This document shows positions 32,637 to 42,944 of a stretch of 64,000 nt of DNA, one piece after another. The notes beneath the pieces were generated by a model. It worked only from the letters and a program-made list of their open reading frames with translations. It was not told the origin of the DNA and made no database searches. Location of the stretch: positions 377,501-441,500 of the forward strand of contig NZ_CP102288.1 of NCBI RefSeq assembly GCF_025151535.1. Direction: 5' to 3'. Position numbers and translations under genes: made by a program. This DNA comes from Segatella copri DSM 18205. GTDB lineage: Bacteria; Bacteroidota; Bacteroidia; Bacteroidales; Bacteroidaceae. How positions within the stretch are numbered: position 1 is the stretch's first letter; every line of letters begins with the position of its first letter.

Positions 32637-34421
32637 TTATTGTATGTTCAGTACGTAAGGAAGTGCAGCCTGAATAGGCTCTTTCTCCTTCATATTGCGT
32701 ATCATGATGAATGGCTGGTAGAGATCACCCAATGCCAGACGCAACTGTTCATCGAGATATGTTCCCTTGTTTCCGCCCGCCATATCCAGCAACTGTTCCA
32801 TCCATCCAGCCAATGCCGGATATTCTACCGCCTGATAACTGCTGAGATGAGCCAATTCTGCAGCCTTGTCGATGGCGTCGCTCAAGCCGCCGAATCCATC
32901 AATTAACTTGATCTTCTTGGCGTCTGTACCCAGCCATACTCTTCCTTGAGCAATCTTCTCAACCTGTTCGGTACTCATTTTTCTGCCCTCAGCCACACGA
33001 TTGCGGAAGAGGCTATATCCACGGTTCACATAGTTTTGCATGGTGGCAATCTCTTCTGCACTCCATGGGCGTGACATGCCTGCAGAGGCATAGGTACTGT
33101 TGCGGTTGGTCTTCACTTCATCATACTTGAAGCCTAACTTCTTTGTCATCAGGTCACTGAAATCTGGCAGGGCTCCAAAGATACCGATGCTGCCGGTCAA
33201 TGTTGTAGGTTGTGCCATGATATATTGAGCACCCATACTCATATAATAAGCACCCGATGCTGCCATACCACCCATCGAAACCACTACCGGCTTCTTTTTA
33301 TTTAATTCTTTAACTGCTCTCCAGATCTGTTCCGAAGCATAGGCATCGCCACCGCCCGAATTGATACGCAGAACTACGGCCTTTACCTGACTGTTATCTG
33401 CAAGTTCCTGAAGGTCCTTGATGACCTTTGTACTTACTATCTGTTGCTCAGAATCATAGATGCTAGGAGTCTCCATCCTGACAATGGACCCCTGACAGTA
33501 GTATACGGCAATCTCTTCGCCCATCAGATTCGAGTCGTCTATAGTCATATCTACATCGTTATAGTCAACCTGATTGATGGTATCGTCTGCCTTCAGTCCT
33601 AACTGTTTCTTTACCACGTCTCTGATTTCATCATAATAGCAGAATCCATCTACCATCTTTCGAGATTTCAGTAGTTTGGTATCATCAAACACCATCAGCC
33701 CGTCAGCATAGCGGTTCAGTGAATCCTTGCTGATGTTTCTGCTTTTGCTCACATCTCCCAACATCTGTAGCCAGAGTCCACTAATATAGCGTGAAACCTG
33801 CTCTCTGTTGGCATCCGACATTTTGTCTTCGGTGTATGTTTCAGTATAGCTTTTGTATTTGCCTACCTTCACTACCGTAAAGTGAACGCCAAACTTGGCT
33901 GCTACATCTTTGATATATTGTGGCTGCGATGCAATACCATGCCAGTCCACATTGCCTTCTGGGTTTACATATACCTTGTTGGCAACCGAAGCCAGATAAT
34001 ATCCACCCTGTGAGAGAGCATCACCATATGCGATAATCCATTTGCCGCTCTTCTTGAAATCGGCAAGTGCATTTCTGATTTCCTGCAAAGTGGCATAATC
34101 TGTCTCCAAGATACCTGTTTCCAGATAGATGCCCTTCACTTTATCCTCATTCTTTGCCTTGCGGATAGAAGAGAGAATCCTGTTCATGCCTATGTTGTTA
34201 AACTGCTCGCCTGTCAGTTCGCCGAGCCAGTTGTCTTCAGTACGGTCTTCAATCTGTCCTTGTAGTTTCATCACCATCACCGAATTGTCTTTCAGTGCCG
34301 GTTTACTGTTGCTCGATGCCACCATTCCGATGATACAGATGAATCCCAGGATGGTCATGATCAGCCCGAAGGCAAACAGTCCTACGATAGTGGCTGCCAC
34401 GTTCTTGAAAAAATCCTTCAT
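32637..34421 (-). CDS. sppA: Signal peptide peptidase SppA, 67-kDa type
   Basis: SppA degrades cleaved signal peptides in the membrane. The 594-residue protein has an N-terminal membrane helix (about 10-33) and two S49 domains. The catalytic serine is in 'GGMAASGAYYMSM' of the second domain; the lysine is expected in the first around 'GGYYLASVANKVYVNPEG' (read in parts). Length matches the double-domain type. A good promoter lies at 34519-34549, and the genes lpxK, pnp and thiL follow in line. Confidence 0.92.
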   Translation of the reverse strand: MKDFFKNVAATIVGLFAFGLIMTILGFICIIGMVASSNSKPALKDNSVMVMKLQGQIEDRTEDNWLGELTGEQFNNIGMNRILSSIRKAKNEDKVKGIYLETGILETDYATLQEIRNALADFKKSGKWIIAYGDALSQGGYYLASVANKVYVNPEGNVDWHGIASQPQYIKDVAAKFGVHFTVVKVGKYKSYTETYTEDKMSDANREQVSRYISGLWLQMLGDVSKSRNISKDSLNRYADGLMVFDDTKLLKSRKMVDGFCYYDEIRDVVKKQLGLKADDTINQVDYNDVDMTIDDSNLMGEEIAVYYCQGSIVRMETPSIYDSEQQIVSTKVIKDLQELADNSQVKAVVLRINSGGGDAYASEQIWRAVKELNKKKPVVVSMGGMAASGAYYMSMGAQYIMAQPTTLTGSIGIFGALPDFSDLMTKKLGFKYDEVKTNRNSTYASAGMSRPWSAEEIATMQNYVNRGYSLFRNRVAEGRKMSTEQVEKIAQGRVWLGTDAKKIKLIDGFGGLSDAIDKAAELAHLSSYQAVEYPALAGWMEQLLDMAGGNKGTYLDEQLRLALGDLYQPFIMIRNMKEKEPIQAALPYVLNIQ

Positions 34422-34518
34422 TATTCTATGTCAATATTTTATAAGTGAGACTCCTAAATAAATGCCAGCGGCAGAAGAGAGATGTTTTCTCCGATTGCCG
34501 TTTACAGCAATTTTTCTG

Positions 34519-34549
34519 CAAATATAGCAAAAAAGAACCAATAATCAAA
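34519..34549 (-). promoter_or_regulatory. sppA promoter
   Basis: TTTG (34546-34549) and TATATTTG (34519-34526) on the minus strand, 19 bases apart, about 100 bases before the gene. Confidence 0.65.
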
Positions 34550-34672
34550 GCGATTGGAACAAAAACACCAAAAAAAGAAGAAAAAATAACATAGGGTTAA
34601 CGAAAAATGCCTATCTTTGCATTATCTTAGCAAAACAGAATAAAGATATAAACAACATAATAAAAAAGAAAA

Positions 34673-35512
34673 ATGAAAAAGACAATGATTTCTTTTCTTC
34701 TGATGCTGACAGCAATTACAGCATCAGCTCAATCTACCGCTCGTAAGTTCGTATTGAAGAACAGTAGCGACGGACAGAGTGAACTCACCTGTTATCTTCC
34801 TAAGAATCCTTCAGGAAGAGCTGTAGTAGATTGTCCTGGAGGTGGGTATTCTCATCTTGCAATGGACCATGAGGGACATCAGTGGGCAGAATATTTCAAC
34901 AAACAGGGTATCGCTTTCTTCGTCTTGAAATACCGTATGCCTAACGGAAACCGCAATATTCCGTTGAGTGATGCCTATCAGGCGATGCGTACCGTTCGTG
35001 ACAGTTCTGCAGTATGGAGAATAAATAAGGAAGATGTTGGTATTATGGGCTTTTCTGCCGGTGGACATTTAGCTTCTTCCGTAAGTACTCATGCTGAGGC
35101 GGCTGTGCGACCTGATTTCTCGATTCTTTTCTATCCGGTGATTTCAATGGATGAGCGTATCTCTCATAAGGGATCATGTGTGAATTTCTTGGGTGAAGAG
35201 CGTAATACCAATAAGAAACTGGTAGAAGAGTGGTCTAACGACAAGGCTGTTCGTCCTAATCTTACCCCTCGTGCCATCATACTGATGTCTTTTGATGATA
35301 AGGTTGTTCCTCCTGTAACCAATGGCGTAGCCTATTATTCTGCCATGAGCAAGGCGGGCAACGAGTGTACCATGCACATCTATCCGACTGCCGGACATGG
35401 ATGGGGATTCCGTGATGCTGCCCATGGTTTCCCATATCACGACCAAATGTTGAATGACCTTACCTGTTGGCTCAACAGGCTTCCGTCTAAAAGTTATCTA
35501 AGTAATAAGTAA
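34673..35512 (+). CDS. Secreted alpha/beta hydrolase, acetylxylan esterase-like
   Basis: The 279-residue protein has a signal peptide (1-20, 'TAITASAQ') and an alpha/beta-hydrolase fold. The oxyanion block is 'VDCPGGGYSHLAMDHEG', the nucleophile S128 is in 'GFSAGGHLASS', the acid is probably in 'SFDDKVVPP' near 205, and the histidine in 'TAGHGWGF' near 245. It resembles bacterial esterases of the BD-FAE/Axe type that remove acetyl or feruloyl groups from hemicellulose. The exact substrate is not clear. A TATCTTTG box at 34612-34619 may be its promoter. Confidence 0.85.
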   Translation: MKKTMISFLLMLTAITASAQSTARKFVLKNSSDGQSELTCYLPKNPSGRAVVDCPGGGYSHLAMDHEGHQWAEYFNKQGIAFFVLKYRMPNGNRNIPLSDAYQAMRTVRDSSAVWRINKEDVGIMGFSAGGHLASSVSTHAEAAVRPDFSILFYPVISMDERISHKGSCVNFLGEERNTNKKLVEEWSNDKAVRPNLTPRAIILMSFDDKVVPPVTNGVAYYSAMSKAGNECTMHIYPTAGHGWGFRDAAHGFPYHDQMLNDLTCWLNRLPSKSYLSNK

Positions 35513-35525
35513 AGAGAATACCTAA

Positions 35526-35568
35526 AAAGAGGATGTATCATAAGTTGATGATACATCCTCTTCTTTTT
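35526..35568 (+). terminator. Terminator of the esterase gene
   Basis: A perfect 14-bp stem (35528-35541 with 35548-35561), 6-base loop and T-rich run. Confidence 0.85.
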
Positions 35569-35570
35569 GT

Positions 35571-35677
35571 TGAAAGAGCTAGGATATGTTGTTGGAAGAG
35601 CTAGGTTATGTTGCTGGAAGAGCTAGGATATGTTGTTGGAAGAGCTAGTATATGTTGTTGAGACAGTTAGTATCTCC
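35571..35677. repeat. 22-bp tandem repeats
   Basis: Units of 'agagctaggatatgttgttg(ga)' begin at 35575, 35597, 35619 and 35641 with one to three changes, then a decayed fifth. There are no spacers, so this is not a CRISPR array. Confidence 0.8.
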
Positions 35678-35679
35678 GG

Positions 35680-35767
35680 TCGCACAACAGCTGTTGTGCG
35701 CTTGCATAACAGCTGATATGCGCATGCACAACAGCTGATGTGCATGTGGTGACCAACTGTTGTGCGC
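35680..35767. repeat. Cluster of 'caacagctg' palindromes
   Basis: A perfect palindrome gcacaacagctgttgtgc is followed by two related palindromic units with core 'aacagctgat' and a half unit. Function unknown; possibly protein-binding sites or a recombination product. Confidence 0.65.
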
Positions 35768-35817
35768 CAACTATTTTCCAAACTTATGGCACATCCTCTT
35801 TTTCTTTTTATAGACTC

Positions 35818-36630
35818 CTAATAAGCATTCTTGTCAGGGCAGATAATGCTCTTGGCAGTCATGAAGATAATCTTGATATCAAGCCAGAACGACCAGTTCT
35901 CTATATACCAGATATCACGGCGGATACGTTCCTCCATCTGCCAGAGCTCCTTAGTCTCACCACGGAACCCGGTAACCTGAGCCCAACCTGTGATACCCGG
36001 CTTGGAGAAGTGGCGAACCATATACTTATCTATCAGGCTTCCATACACCTCTGTATGATGCAGCATGTGAGGGCGCGGACCCACAATACTCATGTCTCCC
36101 TTAAGAACATTGAAGAATTGAGGAAACTCATCTATGTTCGTCTTTCTCATAAAGTTGCCGAAAGCAAATTTACGTGGGTCGTTCTTTGTTGCCTGTGCCT
36201 TGTCTGCATCCTTGTTCACATGCATGGAACGGAATTTAAGACAGTAGAAGGTATCACCATTCAGACCCGTTCTTGCCTGTTTGAAGAAAATTGGACCAGG
36301 ACTCTGAATCTTGATGATGAGAGCTATGAATGGAATGAATGGTAGAACGCACAAACATGCAAGCCCGCTCACCACGATGTCGAAGCTACGCTTGATAATG
36401 CGGTTTGACGTGCTTGTCAGTGGTTCTATGCGGTTTGAATATACCGTCCTTCCCATGAAATTCTGGGCATCAAGATGCAATTTGTACTCACCAAACACAC
36501 GTGGCAGGTAGTAGAAGTGTATCACATTCTTATCACAGAAGTGTATGATATACCTCAGTTCGGGATAACGAGCTCTATCTAAAGGCTTTATAATGTTTTT
36601 ATATAAGGGACACAGAGGCTTGGCAACCAT
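35818..36630 (-). pseudogene. Exopolysaccharide sugar transferase, C-terminal half (IS-disrupted)
   Basis: This is the catalytic half of a polyisoprenyl-phosphate hexose-1-phosphate transferase (WbaP/WcaJ type). The membrane-associated start 'RIIKRSFDIVVSGLACL' leads into 'SPGPIFFKQARTG', 'FYCLKFRSMHVNKDAD' and 'KPGITGWAQVTGFRGET'. The gene is broken by the IS982 element: the N-terminal half lies at 37680-38411 on the same strand. The first codons from the ATG at 36630 come from the IS end. The C-half might still be translated, but the full protein cannot be made unless the IS excises. Confidence 0.8.
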
Positions 36631-37674
36631 CTATATATCTTGGATGGTTGCTGAGACAAAATCCTCCTGTAAAATATGCAATGTTAGAAAAGACTCAGCT
36701 GTTTCGTATCTTCGATAACGTATCCAGTAAGTGCCTTGGGCTTGTTGTCAAAGAAACAGTATGCCCCTAATGCAGAAATAATATTTATGATGAAATTCGC
36801 AACAGACCTGTGACGTGAATGTACTATCTGAGCCGTATTTTTCAACAGGTCATTAATCGTTTCAATGATGTATCTTTTGCGTAGCATCATCTTGTCATAG
36901 AACGGCATTAGTTTGTTCTTCATGTTCACTCTCAGTCCTGTAACCAACTGGATTCCTTCCTCAAAAAGCGAATCGAAGAGTTTTTGCGAGATATAGCCTT
37001 TATCTGCAAACAGCTTGCCATACAGACGTTTAGCCAATACATCGAATACCGCTGGATCTTTGTCGCTAACGTTTGCACCAGTGAGAACAAAAGCAATTAT
37101 CTCACCTCTATCATTACAAGCCAGATGTAGCTTGAACCCATGACACCATCCCATTGTTCCCTTTCCGTCTGTGGCAATGCCTTTGAACACTTTGTTGGCA
37201 TAACGCCTGAGATTGTGGCATATTGGTATCATGGTTGAATCAACAAAGGTTATACCTGTACATCTGCCAAAAGCACGGAGATTCAGGAAGAACATGAGAG
37301 GGAAGAATACGCGACTTTCAAGTTCTACAAAACGGTTATAAGACACCGCATTTGGAAAATATGACTTCAAAGTTCCTCTAATAAAGAATAGGTAATAATG
37401 CTTGAAGTTTCGGAACGAGCCGAAATGGAAATACAGCAAAATCGTCATGATTTCACTATCAGATAAAGAGGCTTTACGTCGTCTGCGCTTTACTCCATCT
37501 TCACTCAAAAGCAATTTTCCTGCATTTTCAGCATCAAAAACTTTGTAAAATTCATCAATAATACAAAATAATTCTGTAACTTTGTCCTTGGTAATCTCCA
37601 TAATGATATCTTTTTATGTTTGTAACTAATTGGATTTCAACTACAAAGATACAAAAAATATCGGAGATTACCAA
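36620..37674 (-). mobile_element. IS982-family insertion sequence, about 1055 bp
   Basis: It carries one transposase gene. Candidate imperfect terminal inverted repeats begin TTGGCAAC at 36620 and TTGGTAAT on the complement at 37674 (about 16 of 23 match). I could not find a target duplication. A TATCTTTG box upstream of the transposase lies within the right end. Its ends are approximate. Confidence 0.7.
36684..37601 (-). CDS. IS982 family transposase
   Basis: The 305-residue DDE transposase shows D121 in 'TFVDSTMIPIC', D200 in 'LFADKGYIS' and E247 in 'YIIETIND', with spacing typical of IS982. The N-terminal 'SDSEIMTILLYFHFGSFRNFKHYY' region (read in halves) and the central 'GWCHGFKLHLACNDRGE' are characteristic. 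The frame is intact, so the element may be active. It sits inside an exopolysaccharide gene, in the same direction. Confidence 0.92.
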   Translation of the reverse strand: MEITKDKVTELFCIIDEFYKVFDAENAGKLLLSEDGVKRRRRKASLSDSEIMTILLYFHFGSFRNFKHYYLFFIRGTLKSYFPNAVSYNRFVELESRVFFPLMFFLNLRAFGRCTGITFVDSTMIPICHNLRRYANKVFKGIATDGKGTMGWCHGFKLHLACNDRGEIIAFVLTGANVSDKDPAVFDVLAKRLYGKLFADKGYISQKLFDSLFEEGIQLVTGLRVNMKNKLMPFYDKMMLRKRYIIETINDLLKNTAQIVHSRHRSVANFIINIISALGAYCFFDNKPKALTGYVIEDTKQLSLF

Positions 37675-37679
37675 CTTTT

Positions 37680-38411
37680 TTAGGCACTATTTCTTATCCC
37701 GAACTGAGGTATGATATTGATGATCTCAGGATCTTTATGCGACAGGCAGCAGAAAACCTCGTCAATATTGGAAGGTTCACCATTGATGGTATCATTCATG
37801 GTAGAAGAGATAATCTCTTTGAGCTGTTTCATGTTTCCTATTCTTTTCAACCCTTCCGGATTATCAGTGATGTCTTCATCTGCATAATATCCTTTTACGA
37901 TATAACCTGCCGAGGGATCTTCTGTCATCGTCTTGTACATCTCGCTCACGGCAGGATCGTTACCTACAAAGACGACGGTGCGTGAGTTGCGGCCCTTAGA
38001 GCGGAAATACTTTAGTAATTTGAGCTCGCAGAGTCGGCTTATGATGAGAGACAGATAGAATGTTATGCCGAAGATAATGCTAAAGGAGAACATCTTTCCC
38101 CCGTGACCGAGTAGTCTTGAGAAGGTAAAGAAACAGAATGTTGTTGCTGCAGCCAGATATAAAGTACGCCTTGTAACCTGCGGGAACCCGATCTTTCTGA
38201 CATGAATGATGGTGGAATAGAAGTATTCGCCTAGGAACAAGGCAGCATTGGCAACAAAAAAGGTAATCTTTGTTGCTTTGTCGAAATACGCAGGTATGAG
38301 TTCTTGACCATATTGGGTATAGAACAACAGTACGATGTTGAGAATAACGAAATCGGCACCGGTCACCAGTCTCCTTATCATTTCATTTCCTTTATAATGC
38401 TTGTTCGTCAT
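37680..38411 (-). pseudogene. Exopolysaccharide sugar transferase, N-terminal half (IS-disrupted)
   Basis: The 243 codons hold the membrane part of a WbaP-like transferase: four hydrophobic segments at about 10-33, 45-65, 80-100 and 105-128, then a Rossmann-like domain with 'TVVFVGNDPAVSEMY' and 'IDEVFCCLSHKDPEIINII'. The reading frame then leaves the family and stops at 37680, just inside the IS boundary. In intact relatives this segment continues into the part that resumes as 'YIIHFCDKNVIHFYYLPRV' in the C-half. A TACCTTTG box at 38492-38499 on the minus strand is a likely promoter. Confidence 0.75.
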
Positions 38412-38867
38412 TTGCTTATGTTTTTTATACTCCTAGTTGTTTATATATCTTTTTAAGTTATTTGAGGTATGCTTAAACTGATATTTGGTCGCAAAGGTAA
38501 TAATAATAGTTGAAAATCGGAAATAAATCAGCAAAAAAATATTGAAATAGACCAACTTGAACCAACTTGAACCAGCTTTTCTTGTTTTTAATCTGTTTAA
38601 ATGATGTTTTTTCTTCCTTTTTACTTTCTTGCGCATATCTAGGTATTTTTATATGAATATCTAGGTATTTTTATATGAATAGGTAGTTTTTTTAGAAATT
38701 GCTTGGTGGTCTCAAAAGAAAAACGTACTTTTGCAGCCGGATTATCACGGATGATTCTTCTTTGAGACCTGTTGGTACTGGGAGTAAACTCCTGATGTGA
38801 TGCAGTCTCTCACTGTTCATTTGTGAAATCTTAAGTATGAACAATAAACGATTTAGATAGTAATAAT
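38412..38867. other. Divergent intergenic region with promoters and short repeats
   Basis: It has the promoter of the broken transferase gene (38492-38499), an 11-bp tandem 'accaacttga' near 38552, two 22-bp copies of 'tatctaggtatttttatatg(aa)' at about 38636-38679, the manC promoter (38702-38733) and a 134-base manC leader. No coding sequence seen. Confidence 0.65.
38702..38733 (+). promoter_or_regulatory. manC promoter
   Basis: TACTTTTG (38726-38733) with a CTTG -33 box (38702-38705), 20 bases apart. The leader to the ATG is about 130 nt and contains a small GGGAGTaaACTCC hairpin. Confidence 0.6.
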
Positions 38868-40211
38868 ATGCAATTAATTTTATTATCGGGTGGCTCGGGT
38901 AAAAGGCTCTGGCCACTTAGCAATAATGCTAGAAGCAAACAGTTCTTGCCATTGCTCGAAAAGGAGAATGGGGAGATGGAAAGTATGGTTCAGCGCGTGG
39001 TACGTCAGGCTCAGGAAGCAAATCTGACTAACGATATTACGCTTGCTACAAACGCCAGCCAGCTGGATATCATCCAGAACCAGCTGGGAGAGCGGGTTTC
39101 TGTGGTTACCGAACCGGAGAGGCGTGATACTTTCCCTGCTATCGCTTTAGCTGCAAGTTACCTGAAACTGAAGAAAAAATGTGAGGATGATGAGGTTGTG
39201 GTTATTATGCCTTGTGATCCTTATACCGAGTTGGAATATTTCCATACCATAGCCCGTATGGTGGAATGTGTGGAGAAAAACGTCGCCGACCTCGTGCTGA
39301 TGGGTATCAAACCTACTTATCCAAGTGCAAAATATGGTTATGTGGTTCCTTTTGCTGAAGGAGAGAAGTATCAGATGGTGAAGAGATTTACCGAGAAACC
39401 GGATGTGCCTACAGCAGAGAAACTCCTGGAGGAGGGTGCTTACTGGAATGGTGGTGTCTTCGCTTTCCGTTTGGGCTATATGATGCAGATTGTACGTAAG
39501 TATATGCAGAGTGGGAACTTTGAAGATACTCGTGCAAGATATAGCGAATTTCCAAAAATCTCTTTCGACTACGAGGTGGCGGAGAAGGCTGAATCGGTAG
39601 CTGTAGTACCGTTTAATGGTGAATGGAAGGACCTGGGTACCTGGAACACACTCACTGATGAGCTGCATCATGCCAGCATCGGTAATGCGGTGATGGGAAG
39701 TCATTGCGAGAATACGCATGTCATCAACGAGCTCCAGTTGCCTCTGTATGTGGATGGCTTGAAGGATGCTGTTGTTGCAGCGAGTCCTGATGGCATCTTC
39801 GTCTGTGCAAAGAAATATTCCGAGGACATCAAGAAGGCGGTAGAACATCTTACTCCGCGTCCGATGTATGAGGAAAGAAGGTGGGGTACTTATCGGGTGA
39901 TTGACGATTCTGAGTATGCTGACGGCAATCATTCGCTCACCAAGAGTATTACCTTGAAGCCAGGTAAGAATATCAGTTATCAGCTTCATCACCATCGTTC
40001 AGAGGTGTGGACATTCGTAGAAGGTGATGGCATCTTTGTACTTGATGGTGAGGAGAAACATGTGAAGGCTGGTGATACCGTGGTGATTCCTCTGGAGCAT
40101 TATCATGCCATCAAGGCGATTACACAGCTGACTTTCATCGAAGTACAGAATGGTAATCCGCTGGTTGAGGAGGATATTGAAAGATTCGATTATCAATGGA
40201 AAATGAAATAA
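38868..40211 (+). CDS. manC: Mannose-1-phosphate guanylyltransferase (with cupin domain)
   Basis: The enzyme makes GDP-mannose for polysaccharides. The N-terminal nucleotidyltransferase (about 1-280) starts 'LILLSGGSGKRLWPLS' and has 'SKQFLPLL' and 'TFPAIALAASYL'. The C-terminal cupin (about 325-447) with 'GKNISYQLHHHRSEVWTFVEG' and 'IPLEHYHAIKA' is the mannose-6-phosphate isomerase type II part, so the protein may be bifunctional, as in the ManC/AlgA group. It is divergent from the broken exopolysaccharide transferase, consistent with a former shared role in capsule making. Confidence 0.9.
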   Translation: MQLILLSGGSGKRLWPLSNNARSKQFLPLLEKENGEMESMVQRVVRQAQEANLTNDITLATNASQLDIIQNQLGERVSVVTEPERRDTFPAIALAASYLKLKKKCEDDEVVVIMPCDPYTELEYFHTIARMVECVEKNVADLVLMGIKPTYPSAKYGYVVPFAEGEKYQMVKRFTEKPDVPTAEKLLEEGAYWNGGVFAFRLGYMMQIVRKYMQSGNFEDTRARYSEFPKISFDYEVAEKAESVAVVPFNGEWKDLGTWNTLTDELHHASIGNAVMGSHCENTHVINELQLPLYVDGLKDAVVAASPDGIFVCAKKYSEDIKKAVEHLTPRPMYEERRWGTYRVIDDSEYADGNHSLTKSITLKPGKNISYQLHHHRSEVWTFVEGDGIFVLDGEEKHVKAGDTVVIPLEHYHAIKAITQLTFIEVQNGNPLVEEDIERFDYQWKMK

Positions 40212-40244
40212 AACACAAGTTTTTGTGATATATTGTCAGTATTT

Positions 40245-40286
40245 AAACGTGTCAAAGTGTCAGTATGGATGCTTTGGCACGTTTTT
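40245..40286 (+). terminator. Terminator of manC
   Basis: A stem AACGTGTCAAAG/CTTTGGCACGTT (11 of 12 paired) followed by T residues. Confidence 0.7.
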
Positions 40287-40361
40287 CGTATACTGGCGGA
40301 GTGACGGGTAGCAATACCTGTTGGCAAAATAAATGTATAACAATTAAAATATTATAGAATC

Positions 40362-40634
40362 ATGAACATTAAACCATTAGCAGACAGAGTGCTGGTACTT
40401 CCTGCACCAGCTGAAGAAAAAGTAGGTGGAATTATTATCCCTGATACAGCAAAAGAGAAACCACAGCGTGGTAAGGTCGTTGCTACAGGTAAGGGTACGA
40501 AAGACGAAGAGATGATTCTCAAAGAAGGTGATACCGTACTCTATGGTAAGTACGCTGGCACAGAACTCGAATTCGATGGTACTAAATATATCATGATGCG
40601 TCAGAGCGATGTACTCGCTGTAGTAGAAGAGTAA
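40362..40634 (+). CDS. groS: Co-chaperonin GroES
   Basis: The 90-residue lid of the GroEL chamber. It has '[21 protein letters not shown]', split as the usual start, the mobile loop '[20 protein letters not shown]' region and '[16 protein letters not shown]'. It lies 100 bases before groEL. I see neither a CIRCE operator nor a TAnnTTTG box in the 150-base gap upstream, so the heat-shock control used here is not evident. Confidence 0.97.
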   Translation: MNIKPLADRVLVLPAPAEEKVGGIIIPDTAKEKPQRGKVVATGKGTKDEEMILKEGDTVLYGKYAGTELEFDGTKYIMMRQSDVLAVVEE

Positions 40635-40728
40635 GAATAAGTGAAGAGTGAAGAACGAAGAGTGAAGGATTCAATTGCTTTGTTTTAACTCAATATTCAA
40701 CATTTAACATTCAACATTAAAAAGATAA

Positions 40729-42363
<1,635 letters not shown>

Positions 42364-42506
42364 TTAGATGAATAATTTGAGCAAACAAAGCACATCGTAA
42401 GACTGCGAGTTTGCAAAGCGAAAATATCAAATAGGGGTGATTCTCAGCGAATTATCCCTATTTTTTTGTTTTTTTAGTCATAAAGATGCAAAAAATAGCA
42501 AAATTA

Positions 42507-42538
42507 TTTGGTTCGAATAATCTTTTTTTGTAACTTTG
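42507..42538 (+). promoter_or_regulatory. Promoter of the candidate small RNA
   Basis: TTTG (42507-42510) and TAACTTTG (42531-42538), 20 bases apart, a perfect consensus. Confidence 0.7.
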
Positions 42539-42541
42539 CAT

Positions 42542-42667
42542 CGTAAATAAAAGAAAGTATCATCCGAAGGGATGGCAAAGATATTTTTTTGATTTGTTTT
42601 AGTAGATTAGTTTTTAAGTAGTTTGTTTTTGGAAATCGGTTGTCGTGAGACATCCGATTTTTTTTTG
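42542..42667 (+). ncRNA. Candidate small RNA, about 125 nt
   Basis: The segment starts at a consensus promoter and ends in an AAATCGG/CCGATTT stem (42633-42639 with 42654-42660) and a T-run. The only frame with ATG is six codons long. I do not recognise a family. Alternatives are a premature-terminating leader of the following gene, but that gene has its own promoter. Confidence 0.5.
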
Positions 42668-42674
42668 TTTTTAT

Positions 42675-42705
42675 TTTGTTTTCTCAATTTAATTGTGTAA
42701 TTTTG
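42675..42705 (+). promoter_or_regulatory. Promoter of the small membrane protein/kinase-RapZ genes
   Basis: TTTG (42675-42678) and TAATTTTG (42698-42705), 19 bases apart; leader about 20 nt. Confidence 0.65.
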
Positions 42706-42728
42706 CAGCATAATAGAAAATTCATAGC

Positions 42729-42944
42729 ATGAACAATATTGATTGGAAAAAAGCAGTGGTCTTTCTGATTGTTATCGGAGGACTCATTTATATTACAAAG
42801 GCAGAGTTGGGAATGACTACTACAAACTCGTTCCTTACTACGCTGGGTATCTTATTGCTTCTCTTTATCGGAGATAACTTCGCACAGAAGATTGATGATG
42901 ATCGGAAACGACGTAAACTGAATAATGATGGAAAAGCTGATTGA
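42729..42944 (+). CDS. Small two-helix membrane protein, 71 aa
   Basis: I do not recognise the family. Two hydrophobic segments (about 8-24 and 33-50) are separated by a short polar turn, and the C-terminal 20 residues are highly charged ('KIDDDRKRRKLNNDGK'). It has a promoter just upstream and its last 20 bases overlap the start of the kinase-RapZ gene, so translation is probably coupled. A role linked to cell-wall sugar recycling is a guess from position only. Confidence 0.6.
   Translation: MNNIDWKKAVVFLIVIGGLIYITKAELGMTTTNSFLTTLGILLLLFIGDNFAQKIDDDRKRRKLNNDGKAD

Larger units (their letters stand above)
35513..35817. other. Repeat-rich intergenic region
   Basis: It contains the esterase terminator, four 22-bp tandem repeats and a cluster of palindromes (35680-35767). 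I see no coding sequence. Confidence 0.7.
42364..42728. other. Intergenic region after groEL with a small RNA candidate
   Basis: It holds a complete promoter and terminator pair with no sizeable frame between them (42507-42667) and then the promoter of the next gene (42675-42705). Confidence 0.65.

Noticed and set aside
35575-35662. CRISPR-like tandem repeats
   Set aside because: The 22-bp units abut directly with no spacers and no cas genes are nearby.
40212-40361. CIRCE operator before groES
   Set aside because: No TTAGCACTC-N9-GAGTGCTAA pattern is present; only a terminator stem for manC and AT-rich DNA.
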